This document shows, piece by piece, positions 18,391 to 27,603 of a stretch of DNA of 64,000 bases. The DNA comes from RGIG9060 sp036307825. GTDB taxonomy: Bacteria; Spirochaetota; Spirochaetia; Treponematales; Treponemataceae. The stretch lies in the NCBI GenBank assembly GCA_036307825.1, contig JAXJWW010000073.1:1-64000 (forward strand), read 5' to 3'. A program made the translations under genes and the position numbers. Position 1 is the first letter of the stretch; each line of letters starts with the position of its first letter. The notes below the pieces were generated by a model, which saw nothing but the letters and a program-made list of their open reading frames with translations, made no database searches and had not been told where the DNA came from.

Positions 18391-18594
18391 TTAATTATTA
18401 TCCGTAGTTTTTGAGTCTTGCTTTTCTTTCATTTTCTTTACAAGCTCTTTAGTTTTTCCAGCAACTTCAACTGCCACTTCTTTTGTAACATCAACAATCC
18501 CAGCACCTATCTTGCGCATTTTTTCTTTTCGATTTTTGTCGCCAGTTAAATAAGTTACTCCGATTGCACTAAGTGTGATGATTTCTAATACCAT
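18391..18594 (-). CDS. Small protein with N-terminal hydrophobic segment, 67 aa
   Basis: MVLEIITLSAIGVTYLTG is short and hydrophobic, followed by an amphipathic Lys/Glu/Val helix (AGIVDVTKEVAVEVAGKTK) like CsbD- or YtxH-type small stress proteins. GGAGG is well placed. First gene of the operon with the hairpin protein; WYL-type operator 155 bp upstream. Confidence 0.7.
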   Translation of the reverse strand: MVLEIITLSAIGVTYLTGDKNRKEKMRKIGAGIVDVTKEVAVEVAGKTKELVKKMKEKQDSKTTDNN

Positions 18595-18748
18595 AGTTTC
18601 CTCCGTAAAGTTTGAAAATACTTTGGACTGCCAGATACCTGCAAATTACAGTATCATCCAGAATTCGAGTTCAAATTCTTTTAGACAGTCCCTTTGTCAA
18701 TAAAGTTGACAGAAAAATAATTCTACTAAGGTAAATAATAGTTCAATA

Positions 18749-18771
18749 GGTCTATCATCTTGAGAGAGAGT
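18749..18771. promoter_or_regulatory. WYL-type operator site 4 (GGTCTATC-N7-GAGAGAGT)
   Basis: Imperfect palindrome with the family's 7-bp spacer, in the 274-base gap upstream of the 18594 gene. The same leader contains GGACTG/CAGTCC and GATAC/GTATC inverted pairs between 18625 and 18690 that could fold. Confidence 0.55.
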
Positions 18772-18868
18772 GGAGATTTTTGTTGAGAAAAGTAAGAGTT
18801 TGTTGAAAGGAAGTTGTCTTTTCGGGAGACGCGGACATTATTCTGCTAGAAGTTTTAGGGATGTAATT

Positions 18869-19225
18869 TTATTTTAGACTAACTTGTAAATAATCAATTG
18901 AAATCTTAAATTTTTCATTTAACTTTTCTATATAACATTTAATTTCTTTTGTTTTATTACCAATTCCAACAACAACTAATTTTTGTGCATGATTAGTATT
19001 TGGAAAGTATGAATATTCCATCAGCTGCCCCAAAGCCTGACTTATACATAATCTAGCATCTGGGTGAGTTTTTATTTCAAAGAAGATAATTTTTCCATTA
19101 GTTGACGTTGCAACAATATCTATATAATTTATTTTATTTATTTCATGTTCTTCGAAAAGAGAAGTTATATCTATTTCAATATTTCCTCCAAGGATATTTG
19201 GTGATTTTTTAATTCTATTAATCAA
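18869..19225 (-). pseudogene. Fragment of a PD-(D/E)xK nuclease-like protein
   Basis: YIDIVATSTNGKIIFFEIKT has the D...ExK arrangement of restriction-fold nucleases, and the following SQALGQLMEYSYFP...KLVVVGIG is what often follows it. The frame has no ATG: it is open upstream to about 19300 (LSKYTCEPKEIYVVHEKIKK) and ends where the ssb relic on the other strand begins, so the N-terminal part is missing. TTG at 19225 is the only start-like codon. I read it as the C-terminal remnant of a larger protein; a short active product is not excluded. Confidence 0.6.
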
Positions 19226-19262
19226 ACTTTTCTTTATTTTTTCATGTACAACATAAATTTCT

Positions 19263-19519
19263 TTAGGCTCACAGGTGTATTTAGATAAAGCTCTCTTTTT
19301 TGATGTTCAAGGGTATGGCAAACTTGCAGAAATCTTATCCACTACAAAAAAGGGCAAGGCATTCGTGTTGTTGGACGACTAAAACAAGAACGCTGGCAAG
19401 ACCAAGAAGGAAAATTTCATTCCAAAGTTCGTGTTATTGCCGAACACGCGGAAATCAAACCTTTATATGACATAAAACAAGAAACTAAGAAAAAAGTTGA
19501 TTATGATATAGAGAGATAA
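19263..19519 (+). pseudogene. Single-stranded DNA-binding protein (ssb) relic, truncated and frameshifted
   Basis: One frame gives ALFFDVQGYGKLAEILSTTKK; the next frame gives KKGQGIRVVGRLKQERWQDQ followed by EGKFHSKVRVIAEHAEIKPL. Joined, this is the second half of a bacterial SSB (WxxFGKLAE...VxGRLxxxxWxDxxG). A single-base shift at the A/G run near 19345 separates them, and the first half of the OB fold is missing. A perfect 14-bp palindrome (GGGGGAGCTCCCCC, 19525-19538) follows the stop and separates it from the converging immunity gene. Confidence 0.75.
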
Positions 19520-19548
19520 AAGAAGGGGGAGCTCCCCCTCGTATCTCC

Positions 19549-20007
19549 TTACGAAAATTGAATTAATAATGCAACGAATTCTGGAGATTTTCCTTTTGAC
19601 ACTGTTTCAGTGGTTTTAGAACCACCTAGAGCTGGAATTGGCTCAAAAGTATAACATTCATCAAAATTTAAATCTCCTATTTTTTCCCTACACATTTCAT
19701 ATAAATCTAATTCAAAATAATCCTTTTGATAATCTTCATCTTCAATATTTTGAAAAAAATAATCAAATCCTGATAAAATAACAGACACATCATTATCTAA
19801 TAAATTATATTTATAAACATATTTATCATTCCAAACAAGTATATCTGCAAATGCTGTAATAGCAAAAGGGATTCCACCTTCCCATTGATAATAATTCTCA
19901 AGTAGTTTTGTATATTCAGTTCTCATAGTTTCATCAAGAAACCTTAAATACCCACTTAATACACTCTTGTCGATATATTTATTTAATTCTTCTGGTAGTA
20001 GATTCAT
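19549..20007 (-). CDS. DUF1851 / Tdi1-like immunity protein
   Basis: The second half, TYEMCREKIGDL-like helix followed by CYTFEPIPALGGSKTTETVS and a helix ending VALLIQFS, matches the DUF1851 (T6SS immunity Tdi1, C-terminal) pattern in which a strand CYxFxPxLALGG is followed by a helix. The first half is shorter than the GAD-like domain of classical Tdi proteins. It starts one base after the stop of the Ntox15 toxin gene (TAA-T-ATG), the arrangement expected for a toxin and its antidote. Known pairs are Tde1/Tdi1 of Agrobacterium, where Tdi1 blocks the DNase effector. Role here by homology. Confidence 0.8.
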   Translation of the reverse strand: MNLLPEELNKYIDKSVLSGYLRFLDETMRTEYTKLLENYYQWEGGIPFAITAFADILVWNDKYVYKYNLLDNDVSVILSGFDYFFQNIEDEDYQKDYFELDLYEMCREKIGDLNFDECYTFEPIPALGGSKTTETVSKGKSPEFVALLIQFS

Positions 20008-20008
20008 A

Positions 20009-20704
20009 TTATTTCTCCATCTCTAATTTAACATTAAGTTTTGTTTTGGATAATTCTTCAGATGTTTTCCCCTTGGTATATTGATCAATACCTTCTTTTA
20101 ACTGCTTTACGCGTGAAGGCCATTGTGCCCCTATAGAGGAATTCACTCTAGCATCTCCCATTCTAGATACTTTATTAGGATCTCCACCTGCCACTTGATC
20201 TGGATTATGTAATGCCGCCTGTTTGCTTATCCAATCTATTGCTTCTTTTTTGGCATCAGAATATGACATTCCCTTTTTTTGATTTGACTCTATCCGACTA
20301 TGAAAAGCTTTCTGCCTTGCAATATCTTGTGCCTTTTGACCTTCTGGATCTCTCCCATTTCCCGTTTCAGACTTTCTTTTATTATAAGCATCCCTATTTT
20401 TCATATTTTCAGAAAGTGTTTGACTATTTAAACCTCTCTCTTGACCCTTTAATTGTCGCTGAAATTCTGTAGGATTACATCTCTCTGGACATTTAAATTT
20501 TATTACTATAGGAGGTTCCATTCTTTTTTGTTCAACATCGTCCTTTTTCTTAAAATCAAATTTCGAATCAGATATTTGATTTACATGAGAACCTTCTTCT
20601 TTTTTATTAAAGTCGAATTTACTATCAGAAGTTTTATCTGGATTAAATGAATTACCTTTATTTTCTGAAAGTTTTTCTACTCTATTTGATTCAACACCAA
20701 TCAC
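20009..20704 (-). CDS. Ntox15-type DNase toxin (HxxD nuclease, Tde1-like)
   Basis: The C-terminal 120 residues contain ALHNPDQVAGGDP and MGDARVNSSIGAQWPSRV, the signature of polymorphic toxin type 15, whose HxxD motif (HNPD here) is needed for DNase activity in Tde1. The N-terminal 110 residues are charged, low-complexity and repeat SKFDFNKKEE-like units, with no signal peptide. Start is GTG at 20704 with GAGGT ahead. The gene lies 3 bp after the HerA ATPase gene and 1 bp before the DUF1851 immunity gene. How the toxin leaves the cell is unknown; no T6SS genes are in the window. Confidence 0.85.
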   Translation of the reverse strand: MIGVESNRVEKLSENKGNSFNPDKTSDSKFDFNKKEEGSHVNQISDSKFDFKKKDDVEQKRMEPPIVIKFKCPERCNPTEFQRQLKGQERGLNSQTLSENMKNRDAYNKRKSETGNGRDPEGQKAQDIARQKAFHSRIESNQKKGMSYSDAKKEAIDWISKQAALHNPDQVAGGDPNKVSRMGDARVNSSIGAQWPSRVKQLKEGIDQYTKGKTSEELSKTKLNVKLEMEK

Positions 20705-20707
20705 AAA

Positions 20708-23700
20708 TTACCTCACTATGTATCTATTGTTCCAATTTTCCAATAATTCAGGATTATGCAATTCATTAATAAATAGATTTACGATAAGTGTTGTAAATAC
20801 AATTTTTCTTAATTCTTCATCTTGAATTACTTTCGCTAACAAAGGTTCATACGCAATTAATAATTCATCAAAACTTGATGTTTTATTATTAATATCTAAC
20901 ATTGTTTTTGAAATATCACTATATAATTCAGATATAACAACTCCATTTACTGTATCTTGTTTATCAAACTGTTTATTTTGAACTTTTCTATTAATATCCA
21001 TAATAAGAGCTTTACTTCTTCCGGATAATCTATATGTTGATAATTCCTTTATAAAAGTATTTGGAAGAGCTTCTCCATTTACAAGCAATTTTACAATAGA
21101 GAGTTTTTGTTCCTCAGATAGAAATATCTCATTATCTTTTTTTAATTCTGTCTTCGTGTAAGGGTTTGTTTTCCCATCATTATAATGATCTACTTTACAC
21201 AAAACTGGTTGAACCCACTCATTTTGATATATAGCAGCAACACCTTTTGGTAGTTTTGCAAGTTCTTCAATTTGGTTATCATTAAGATTTGCTGCTTTAC
21301 CAACAAGCTCCCTATCGCCTAAATCTGGTAATCGCATAATTATTTTTGTATTTGTATTTCGGATAACAGCCATATCAAGTAAACCTGGAGCTTGGTCTGC
21401 AATTATGAAACCTTCTCCATATGTACGCATTTCAGCAATTGCGTTAGTAAGCATTTCTACAGATTTTCCTAATAAGTTTCCACTGTCTTGGCTTTGTTCT
21501 GTAGAAGTTCTCTTTAACAAATTATGTGCTTCTTCCAAAACTGTTACGTGTTTTAACTCTTTATTTCCACCACCTGTAGTCATTCTATATTCTTGTAATT
21601 TAAGAACAAGTAACCCCATTATCAAAGATTTTGTCTCTGTTGAACCAACACGGCTTAAATCAACAATTACATTTTCATCGAAAAGTTCATTATTTGAAAG
21701 TTCATTTGTTGTAAATACAAGGCCATTAATTCCATTTGACAAAGATTTTAGTCGTGTAATTAAAGCACCTTTGTATGCGCCTTTATTCTCTGCATCATAT
21801 TCTGAACTATCAATAATTGTTCGAATATTTCTTGTAACATCTGCAAAAGTTGGATATAAATCTTCCCCATATTCATTTGTGGATTTAGTTAAATTCCAGC
21901 CACAATCTTCATAAGATTTTTCTACAGCTTCTTTTAATACGGCAGGCATTGCAGCATACATTGGCCAACAAACATTAAAAATTTCAACAAGTCTATCAAG
22001 ATGTTCAAGAATGTGAATATTTTTAGTTGGTTCCTCATTTCCATGTGGAAAACTAAAAGGATTTATACGAAGTAAATAAGAAATTTGAGGATTTGTTCCG
22101 TATACAGCAATACCATCATTTCCAAATATATCTTTGTATTCACCCTTTGCCGGTTCTACAACAAGAAAGTGTGCATTTGCTTCTTTGATTTGTGAAAGTA
22201 ATTGATAAACTGTATTTGATTTACCACTACCTGTAGAACCAGTAATAAATGTATGCGAACAAAGTGATTTTGCATCTAACACAACTTTTTGATTTTCTTC
22301 GTTATGCATATGGAAAACTTTACCAAGATTTAAAGTTTCTCCTGTATCTTGATTATCAAACGAAATGATTTCCCTTGCAAATTCTGCACATTTGAGAACT
22401 GGTAACCCAGGCACAGATTTTCTTGGACAACACATTTGTTGTGCAAGTTCTGAAGTATTAACAAAAATAGCAGGAGTAACAACGGAAATTTGATTTTCTT
22501 TAGCATTTTTTTTGTTTTCAAATTCATTTTTAGATTGATTCAAATCTTCTATATGAACAAACAAAGGATGTTCAAATTTCTTTAAGTATTTTACAATAGA
22601 ACTATAACTTTTATCTTTTTCATCATAAGTCCACTCTGTTACAACACAAGGTTCTATATAAGATTTATCCCCTTGAATTAAACCTTTATAGATATTTGCT
22701 AATTTATTTGTAACAGCAGAACCATGACTAGAGTGTATATAAGTTGCAGTTTTCCAAAGGCCAACTGATTTGCCTATATCTAATCTCTTTACTTGTTCTT
22801 CTATCTTATTTAGAGAATCTTTTATTAAATAATCTGTATAAGTTAATGTAGTTGTATCACTAAGTGTATCGATTGTAGATTTTGTTGAAGTCACAGAAGA
22901 TGAAGTTGTATCTGAATCCGAAAAACCTTTAGTTTTGGTATGGTGATAATCAGCAGAAACAGATCCCGAAACCGATGTACTTACAGAAGTACTCGCATTA
23001 ACATTTACAATTCCTCCTGGCCAACCACCACTAACTCCTCCTGTTACACTAGTTGATACACCCGTTGTTACACCAACACTACCACCAATAGTATTACTTA
23101 TAGATTCGTTAATTCCATGAGTATGAGATTTACCTTCAGTCTCTGATTTACCAATGCTTTCAGCGAAGGATTTGCCTTTTGCTTCTTGTCTTGTTGCAAA
23201 AGGAGCAATTTCTGTTGCCAAGTTTTCATATCCAATCTTTGCAAGTCTGACATCTTCATGTGTTAAAGACTGTGCTAAAATTAGTATTTCAAAATCCTCT
23301 GTATCAGGAGTATCAAAAAGTTTTTCTAAACCTTGTGAAATAAATTTTTCTGATTTTTCGGTAGCTACTGCAGATACACAAGCAATAGAGCCTGATTGTT
23401 CATTTAATAGAGCATTAAAATCTAGAAAACCATTATTACTTTTATAATTATTCTTTTTATTTTCATCAGGCTCATAAATTTCAACTTTAGTACCATTAAA
23501 GTTAGCTTGAAGTATTTCTTTTAATAAATTCCTATCCTGTTCAGAAAGTTTTATTTCTTTTGATTTAACAAAAAAATAAAAATCAAATCTCTTATTTTGC
23601 TTTACAGCAAATAGAGCAATCGTAGCACCAGTATTATTGAAAGCTGCAAAGATATTTTTAAATTTGTCACTTAAAAGTTCTTCATCCTTTTCTCGTTCCA

Positions 23701-23884
23701 ATTTTTCTACTAGACGGGTAATTTTAAAACAATGAGGAACTCCTTCTCTATTGACTGCCACCCCTTCTTCCTCACCAGGAGTTATAATTGCATAATCACC
23801 TTTTAGATTTGCAATATACTCTTTGTATAAAAATGAATGTATTTTCTCTATATTATTTTTTACTTCTTCTTTAAAATCACTCAT
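20708..23884 (-). CDS. HerA/FtsK-type (DUF87) ATPase with Gly/Ser/Thr-rich middle segment, 1058 aa
   Basis: TGSTGSGKSNTVYQLL (Walker A, about residue 550), HFLVVEPAKGEYKDIF, VIVDLSRVGS, HVTVLEEAHNLL (Walker B, about 785) and FIIADQAPGLLDMAVIRNTN are the sequence of motifs of HerA-like hexameric pump ATPases. Residues about 245-340 are a repetitive Ser/Thr/Gly/Val tract (VSTSVTGGVSGGWPGG, STSVSTSVSGSVSA). The N-terminal 200 residues are unfamiliar. It starts one base after the TM protein's stop (TAA-T-ATG) and is followed at once by the Ntox15 toxin. A motor that moves DNA or protein, here perhaps loading or exporting the toxin; inference from context. Confidence 0.88.
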   Translation of the reverse strand: MSDFKEEVKNNIEKIHSFLYKEYIANLKGDYAIITPGEEEGVAVNREGVPHCFKITRLVEKLEREKDEELLSDKFKNIFAAFNNTGATIALFAVKQNKRFDFYFFVKSKEIKLSEQDRNLLKEILQANFNGTKVEIYEPDENKKNNYKSNNGFLDFNALLNEQSGSIACVSAVATEKSEKFISQGLEKLFDTPDTEDFEILILAQSLTHEDVRLAKIGYENLATEIAPFATRQEAKGKSFAESIGKSETEGKSHTHGINESISNTIGGSVGVTTGVSTSVTGGVSGGWPGGIVNVNASTSVSTSVSGSVSADYHHTKTKGFSDSDTTSSSVTSTKSTIDTLSDTTTLTYTDYLIKDSLNKIEEQVKRLDIGKSVGLWKTATYIHSSHGSAVTNKLANIYKGLIQGDKSYIEPCVVTEWTYDEKDKSYSSIVKYLKKFEHPLFVHIEDLNQSKNEFENKKNAKENQISVVTPAIFVNTSELAQQMCCPRKSVPGLPVLKCAEFAREIISFDNQDTGETLNLGKVFHMHNEENQKVVLDAKSLCSHTFITGSTGSGKSNTVYQLLSQIKEANAHFLVVEPAKGEYKDIFGNDGIAVYGTNPQISYLLRINPFSFPHGNEEPTKNIHILEHLDRLVEIFNVCWPMYAAMPAVLKEAVEKSYEDCGWNLTKSTNEYGEDLYPTFADVTRNIRTIIDSSEYDAENKGAYKGALITRLKSLSNGINGLVFTTNELSNNELFDENVIVDLSRVGSTETKSLIMGLLVLKLQEYRMTTGGGNKELKHVTVLEEAHNLLKRTSTEQSQDSGNLLGKSVEMLTNAIAEMRTYGEGFIIADQAPGLLDMAVIRNTNTKIIMRLPDLGDRELVGKAANLNDNQIEELAKLPKGVAAIYQNEWVQPVLCKVDHYNDGKTNPYTKTELKKDNEIFLSEEQKLSIVKLLVNGEALPNTFIKELSTYRLSGRSKALIMDINRKVQNKQFDKQDTVNGVVISELYSDISKTMLDINNKTSSFDELLIAYEPLLAKVIQDEELRKIVFTTLIVNLFINELHNPELLENWNNRYIVR

Positions 23885-23885
23885 A

Positions 23886-24338
23886 TTATATCTCCCTTGT
23901 ATATGTTATTTGTTCATATACTTGCTCTTGTTCTACAGTTTGATCAATTGTTGGTGCTTCAGTATTTTTAGAATTATTGTTAAATAATAAACCCAAAATT
24001 AGCAACAATATTAAAACAAAAATTCCAATAACTAAAGTTTTCTTATTTTTCGCCTTTGTTTTCACATAGCTTGAAACATCAAACAAATGTCTAAGATATT
24101 CTTCTGAAAAATACTGAATACATCTAAAACGTAAATCACTTATATAATCTTTTGTCCAATCTGATTTATCATTTTTTGGTACAAATGATTCATCATTATC
24201 AAGATATTCTTCTTGTTTTAGTATAATTATTAATTGTTCTAAATCATCTTTGGTTATTTTTTGATTAATAATTATATCTACAATATTAAGCTTATTCTTC
24301 CCTCTATCTTTTGCCATAAGTAATTTTGTTAAATCCAT
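23886..24338 (-). CDS. Single-pass membrane protein, 150 aa
   Basis: A soluble N-terminal part of about 100 residues (LTKLLMAKDRGKNKLNIVDI...) is followed by one membrane helix (TLVIGIFVLILLLILGLLF) and a short acidic tail rich in Glu, Gln and Thr. N-terminus probably cytoplasmic. It sits between the dynamin-like GTPase and the HerA ATPase in the same operon and could anchor the ATPase to the membrane. No family recognised. Confidence 0.8.
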   Translation of the reverse strand: MDLTKLLMAKDRGKNKLNIVDIIINQKITKDDLEQLIIILKQEEYLDNDESFVPKNDKSDWTKDYISDLRFRCIQYFSEEYLRHLFDVSSYVKTKAKNKKTLVIGIFVLILLLILGLLFNNNSKNTEAPTIDQTVEQEQVYEQITYTREI

Positions 24339-24358
24339 AATAGTCTCCTATCTAAAAG

Positions 24359-26794
24359 TCAGTCATTCGGTTTTATTTTTTTATCAATCTCACAAACTAT
24401 CTCAGTTATCTTGTCACTGAGTTTTTGAATCTGTCGATATTTTTCTTCTTCTTTCTCTTTATCATTTTGAATTTTTACTAATGATTCAGAATATTCTTCC
24501 AAATTATCTTTGTAATTATTCGTAATGCCCTCTATGATAGATTCCATACTTTTGTAAAAATCTTTTATTGTATCCTGAATTGAAACAGTATTTTCGATTA
24601 CAAAATTTTTTGCATCTATTTTAAAATCTTTTGATTTGCTCCAAAAAAAGAATTCATTTGTTTTTGGTTGCATTTTTTCTTGTTTATCATTTTTTAGGTT
24701 AGTTAATACAATTTTTTTTATTCGCTCCCAGTTATTTAACCCAATACCATTTGAAAATTCTTTACTAAGATTTTCTGTTATTTTATTAAAGATTTCTTCT
24801 TTCTCTTTTTCTATATCTTCGTTAGTTTTTTTATAAATAGCTGAAACAAATTTATTCAAATCGCTAGAAACTAAGTTATTTAAAATATTTGTATTAGTTT
24901 TTAGATGAAATTCTGATATAGATTTTTCACCTTTCCAAGCGGAGTGTTTGTATTTCTTCCCATATAATTCATCTATTTTTTTTATTATGGCCTCATTATA
25001 TTCATCTAGTTTTTGGCTTTGATATTTTTGTCTTATATCCTTTTTTACTTGACACTTCGTATCTGTTATAAGAGAAAGTAACTCTTGTTTCTTTTTATCA
25101 AATTTTTCTGATTCTCCTTTAACAGCTTTTTCTTGTTTTTCTTTCTCGGATTCAATTTCTCTTACTAAATCCTCGTTAATTTCTTTAATTTTTTCATATA
25201 AACCATTAGAAAGAATTGCTCCTGCATATTTATTTATATAATCATTAATTCCTTTTTCTACAGAATATAACCCAGATCTTATTATAGTTTCGTTATATTC
25301 CAGTCCTTCTACTTTTATTAATTCGTTTTGCGAACTGCTTTTGAATTCTTCAGTTTGCCAACCATATAAACATTCTTCTGAAAGATTTAACCGAACCTTA
25401 GTATCTTCATAATCATCTTTCAAAATTTCATCATCCTGATTTTTTAAAAGTTTTTTTGCTAACAAAGCTTTAGACGATGACATAAAAAATTGTGGATATT
25501 CATCTAATCTAATAATTTTAATATTTTGATTTACATCTTTTACTTTAATTACAGCTTTTTTCTTTGTTTCTATTTTTTCTATTCTGCAATTTGTTCCATC
25601 TATTTTATTCCATATAAAAAATAGTCTTGATTTATCAATACAAGTATTTTCTTTTTCTGCTTTATCAAAAATATTAAACAATATATCATGACCTGCAGCA
25701 TCATCGCTTTTATCTGGTGATAATAATGTTATTAAAATTGAATTTTTCTGATCAGCAAGAGTTTCTTCTATAATTCTTTTATCCCCCCTAAAAGAACTAT
25801 TTGAACCTGGAGTATCACAAATTTTTACAGGAATTTCTCCCCCTATTTCAAATGGATAATAAATATCAACATTAGTTGTAATGACAATATCCTTATATTC
25901 TATACCTGTATCTTCTTTTTTATTGTCATTTAAATCTAGAAAATCTGAATATTTTTTTATTTTTTCATTTATATATTTTGTTATAGAATGTATTTGCTCA
26001 ATACATGATTTTGAAGATGATAATAAAGGTATTAATTCATTACTTATTTCTTGATTGCATATCTCTTTTTCTGATTTAAAAATTCCATCTTTAAATATAA
26101 GTTGTATTTCTTCTAATTCTGGAGATTCGATATTAAATGAGATTTTTATTGGATCATTTTGTGTCACTTTTGTTATTGTAAATACAGAGGCAGTTGTAGG
26201 CTCATCTTCTGATTCTAACAAATTCTCCCCTATTAATGCGTTTATAAAAGTAGATTTTCCTGTACTATACACACCTGTCACACACAAACTTATCGCATTT
26301 TCACTTGAATCTTCGTTTAACATACATTTAATTTTTTCTATATGTGTATTAATAATATTTATTACACTAAAATCAAAGTCATTTAAATCAAAATTCTCTA
26401 ATAATTCTTTTATATCGCTTGTTCTCTTATAAATATGGTTTCTAACATTTTCATTTGATTCCATTTCTATTAAATTTCCCAGTCGAATATTTCTTTCACT
26501 TTTTCCAATTTTATTATTATAATTCTCAATCATATTTTTAAAATCCTCATATACATCTTTTGTTGTTTGAATATTAATATCAACTATTTCCCCGTTTAAA
26601 GTTCCATAACAAATTTTGTAAATAGCATCAAAAAAACTATTGTTTACCTCTTGCAAAAATTTATTTACTCCATCTTTTTGATAAGTATTTCTCAGCTTCT
26701 GCCAACTTTCAATTTCAAAATCTGCACTTTTACCATTTTTTTTAAACTTATAATCTTTTGTAATAGGACTGTAAAAAACATCAAATGTTGCCAT
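24359..26794 (-). CDS. Dynamin-like GTPase, about 811 aa
   Basis: CVTGVYSTGKSTFINALIGE (G1), PTTASV (G2), VKICDTPGSN (G3, DxPG) and FIWNKIDG (G4, NKxD) are the dynamin-superfamily GTPase motifs in order between residues about 170 and 415. The C-terminal half is a long charged helical stalk with many Lys/Glu. The ATG at 26794 follows GGGGAG; the frame to 26821 has no site. Bacterial dynamins remodel or mend membranes and several act in phage defence. It is the first gene of the GTPase, TM, HerA, toxin, immunity operon, with a 23-bp repeat array upstream. G1-G4 are intact. Confidence 0.88.
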   Translation of the reverse strand: MATFDVFYSPITKDYKFKKNGKSADFEIESWQKLRNTYQKDGVNKFLQEVNNSFFDAIYKICYGTLNGEIVDINIQTTKDVYEDFKNMIENYNNKIGKSERNIRLGNLIEMESNENVRNHIYKRTSDIKELLENFDLNDFDFSVINIINTHIEKIKCMLNEDSSENAISLCVTGVYSTGKSTFINALIGENLLESEDEPTTASVFTITKVTQNDPIKISFNIESPELEEIQLIFKDGIFKSEKEICNQEISNELIPLLSSSKSCIEQIHSITKYINEKIKKYSDFLDLNDNKKEDTGIEYKDIVITTNVDIYYPFEIGGEIPVKICDTPGSNSSFRGDKRIIEETLADQKNSILITLLSPDKSDDAAGHDILFNIFDKAEKENTCIDKSRLFFIWNKIDGTNCRIEKIETKKKAVIKVKDVNQNIKIIRLDEYPQFFMSSSKALLAKKLLKNQDDEILKDDYEDTKVRLNLSEECLYGWQTEEFKSSSQNELIKVEGLEYNETIIRSGLYSVEKGINDYINKYAGAILSNGLYEKIKEINEDLVREIESEKEKQEKAVKGESEKFDKKKQELLSLITDTKCQVKKDIRQKYQSQKLDEYNEAIIKKIDELYGKKYKHSAWKGEKSISEFHLKTNTNILNNLVSSDLNKFVSAIYKKTNEDIEKEKEEIFNKITENLSKEFSNGIGLNNWERIKKIVLTNLKNDKQEKMQPKTNEFFFWSKSKDFKIDAKNFVIENTVSIQDTIKDFYKSMESIIEGITNNYKDNLEEYSESLVKIQNDKEKEEEKYRQIQKLSDKITEIVCEIDKKIKPND

Positions 26795-26917
26795 AATTTT
26801 TATATCTCCCCTAATTAGCAAAATTGAATTAAATTTCTCAAATTATACCACGAAATACTATTTTTGCATAATAAAATCTGCCGTCTAATCTTTTACAAAT
26901 CGAGCCACCACCACACT

Positions 26918-26996
26918 GTACTTTAACACATCACATAAGCGTACACTTACGCATAGCGTAAATGTACACTTACCTATCGCATAATAGTACTATTGT
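26918..26996. repeat. 23-bp-period repeat array upstream of the dynamin-like operon
   Basis: GTAC starts at 26918, 26941, 26964 and 26987, each 23 bp apart; the two central units share GTACACTTAC and all units carry ATAGCG/ATCGCATA-like second halves. It lies 124-200 bp upstream of the 26794 start, in the only sizeable gap of this gene cluster. Likely an operator array for a repressor, or an iteron-like element. Confidence 0.6.
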
Positions 26997-27074
26997 TGTT
27001 TATCCCAGGATTTCTGTGGTAAATTTTTTTTACACTAAATATTTCCTTCCTCTGAAAAACTATTTATGACATAA

Positions 27075-27596
27075 TCAATTAATATTTTCATAATATAACT
27101 TTATAAACTCATCAACAGAGCCTAAGATAACTTTTTTCTTTGAAAAATCTTTTATAGAATCTAACGATATTGTACATATATTTTTCGAAAAACAATCATA
27201 AACCAAAACCATTAAACCACTTATACCTATTGTTATAGCATTATTTTCCCATAAAACATAAAACCCCATAATAGATTTTATGTCTTTAACTGTTACTAAC
27301 TTTATAGAAGTATTTTCTTTATCTTTTAAAATAACCGTGTTTTTATAATACTTATTCATTAAATTCTGTAAGTTCAATGGAATTTTTGTTGCAACTTTTT
27401 TCTTATCAATAAATTTATATCCCATTTGTGATAATTTTGATATAATAATATCTGTTACATCTTTTTTTAAATCATCAAAGACCTTAAATGGAGGTAATAA
27501 ATCATAGAAAACTATTGACTCTATAACTTCATCTATTGAGTCATGAACTAAACCTAATAAATAATTTTTTTGCTTTGTTTGAATCGTATATTTCAT
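27075..27596 (-). CDS. Hypothetical protein, candidate immunity protein for the MORN-repeat toxin, about 173 aa
   Basis: Soluble protein with no recognised domain. The ATG at 27596 has AGAGG in front and starts 8 bases after the stop of the large MORN-repeat protein; the longer frame overlapping that gene is not supported. Position immediately downstream of a protein with a toxin-like C-terminus is the usual place of an immunity gene. That is context only. Confidence 0.65.
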   Translation of the reverse strand: MKYTIQTKQKNYLLGLVHDSIDEVIESIVFYDLLPPFKVFDDLKKDVTDIIISKLSQMGYKFIDKKKVATKIPLNLQNLMNKYYKNTVILKDKENTSIKLVTVKDIKSIMGFYVLWENNAITIGISGLMVLVYDCFSKNICTISLDSIKDFSKKKVILGSVDEFIKLYYENIN

Positions 27597-27603
27597 AATT
27601 CCT

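Noticed and set aside
20009..26794. Type VI secretion or conjugation (T4SS) locus
   Set aside because: Only a HerA-type ATPase and a Tde-like toxin are present; no TssB/C/VgrG/Hcp, relaxase or VirB proteins were recognised.
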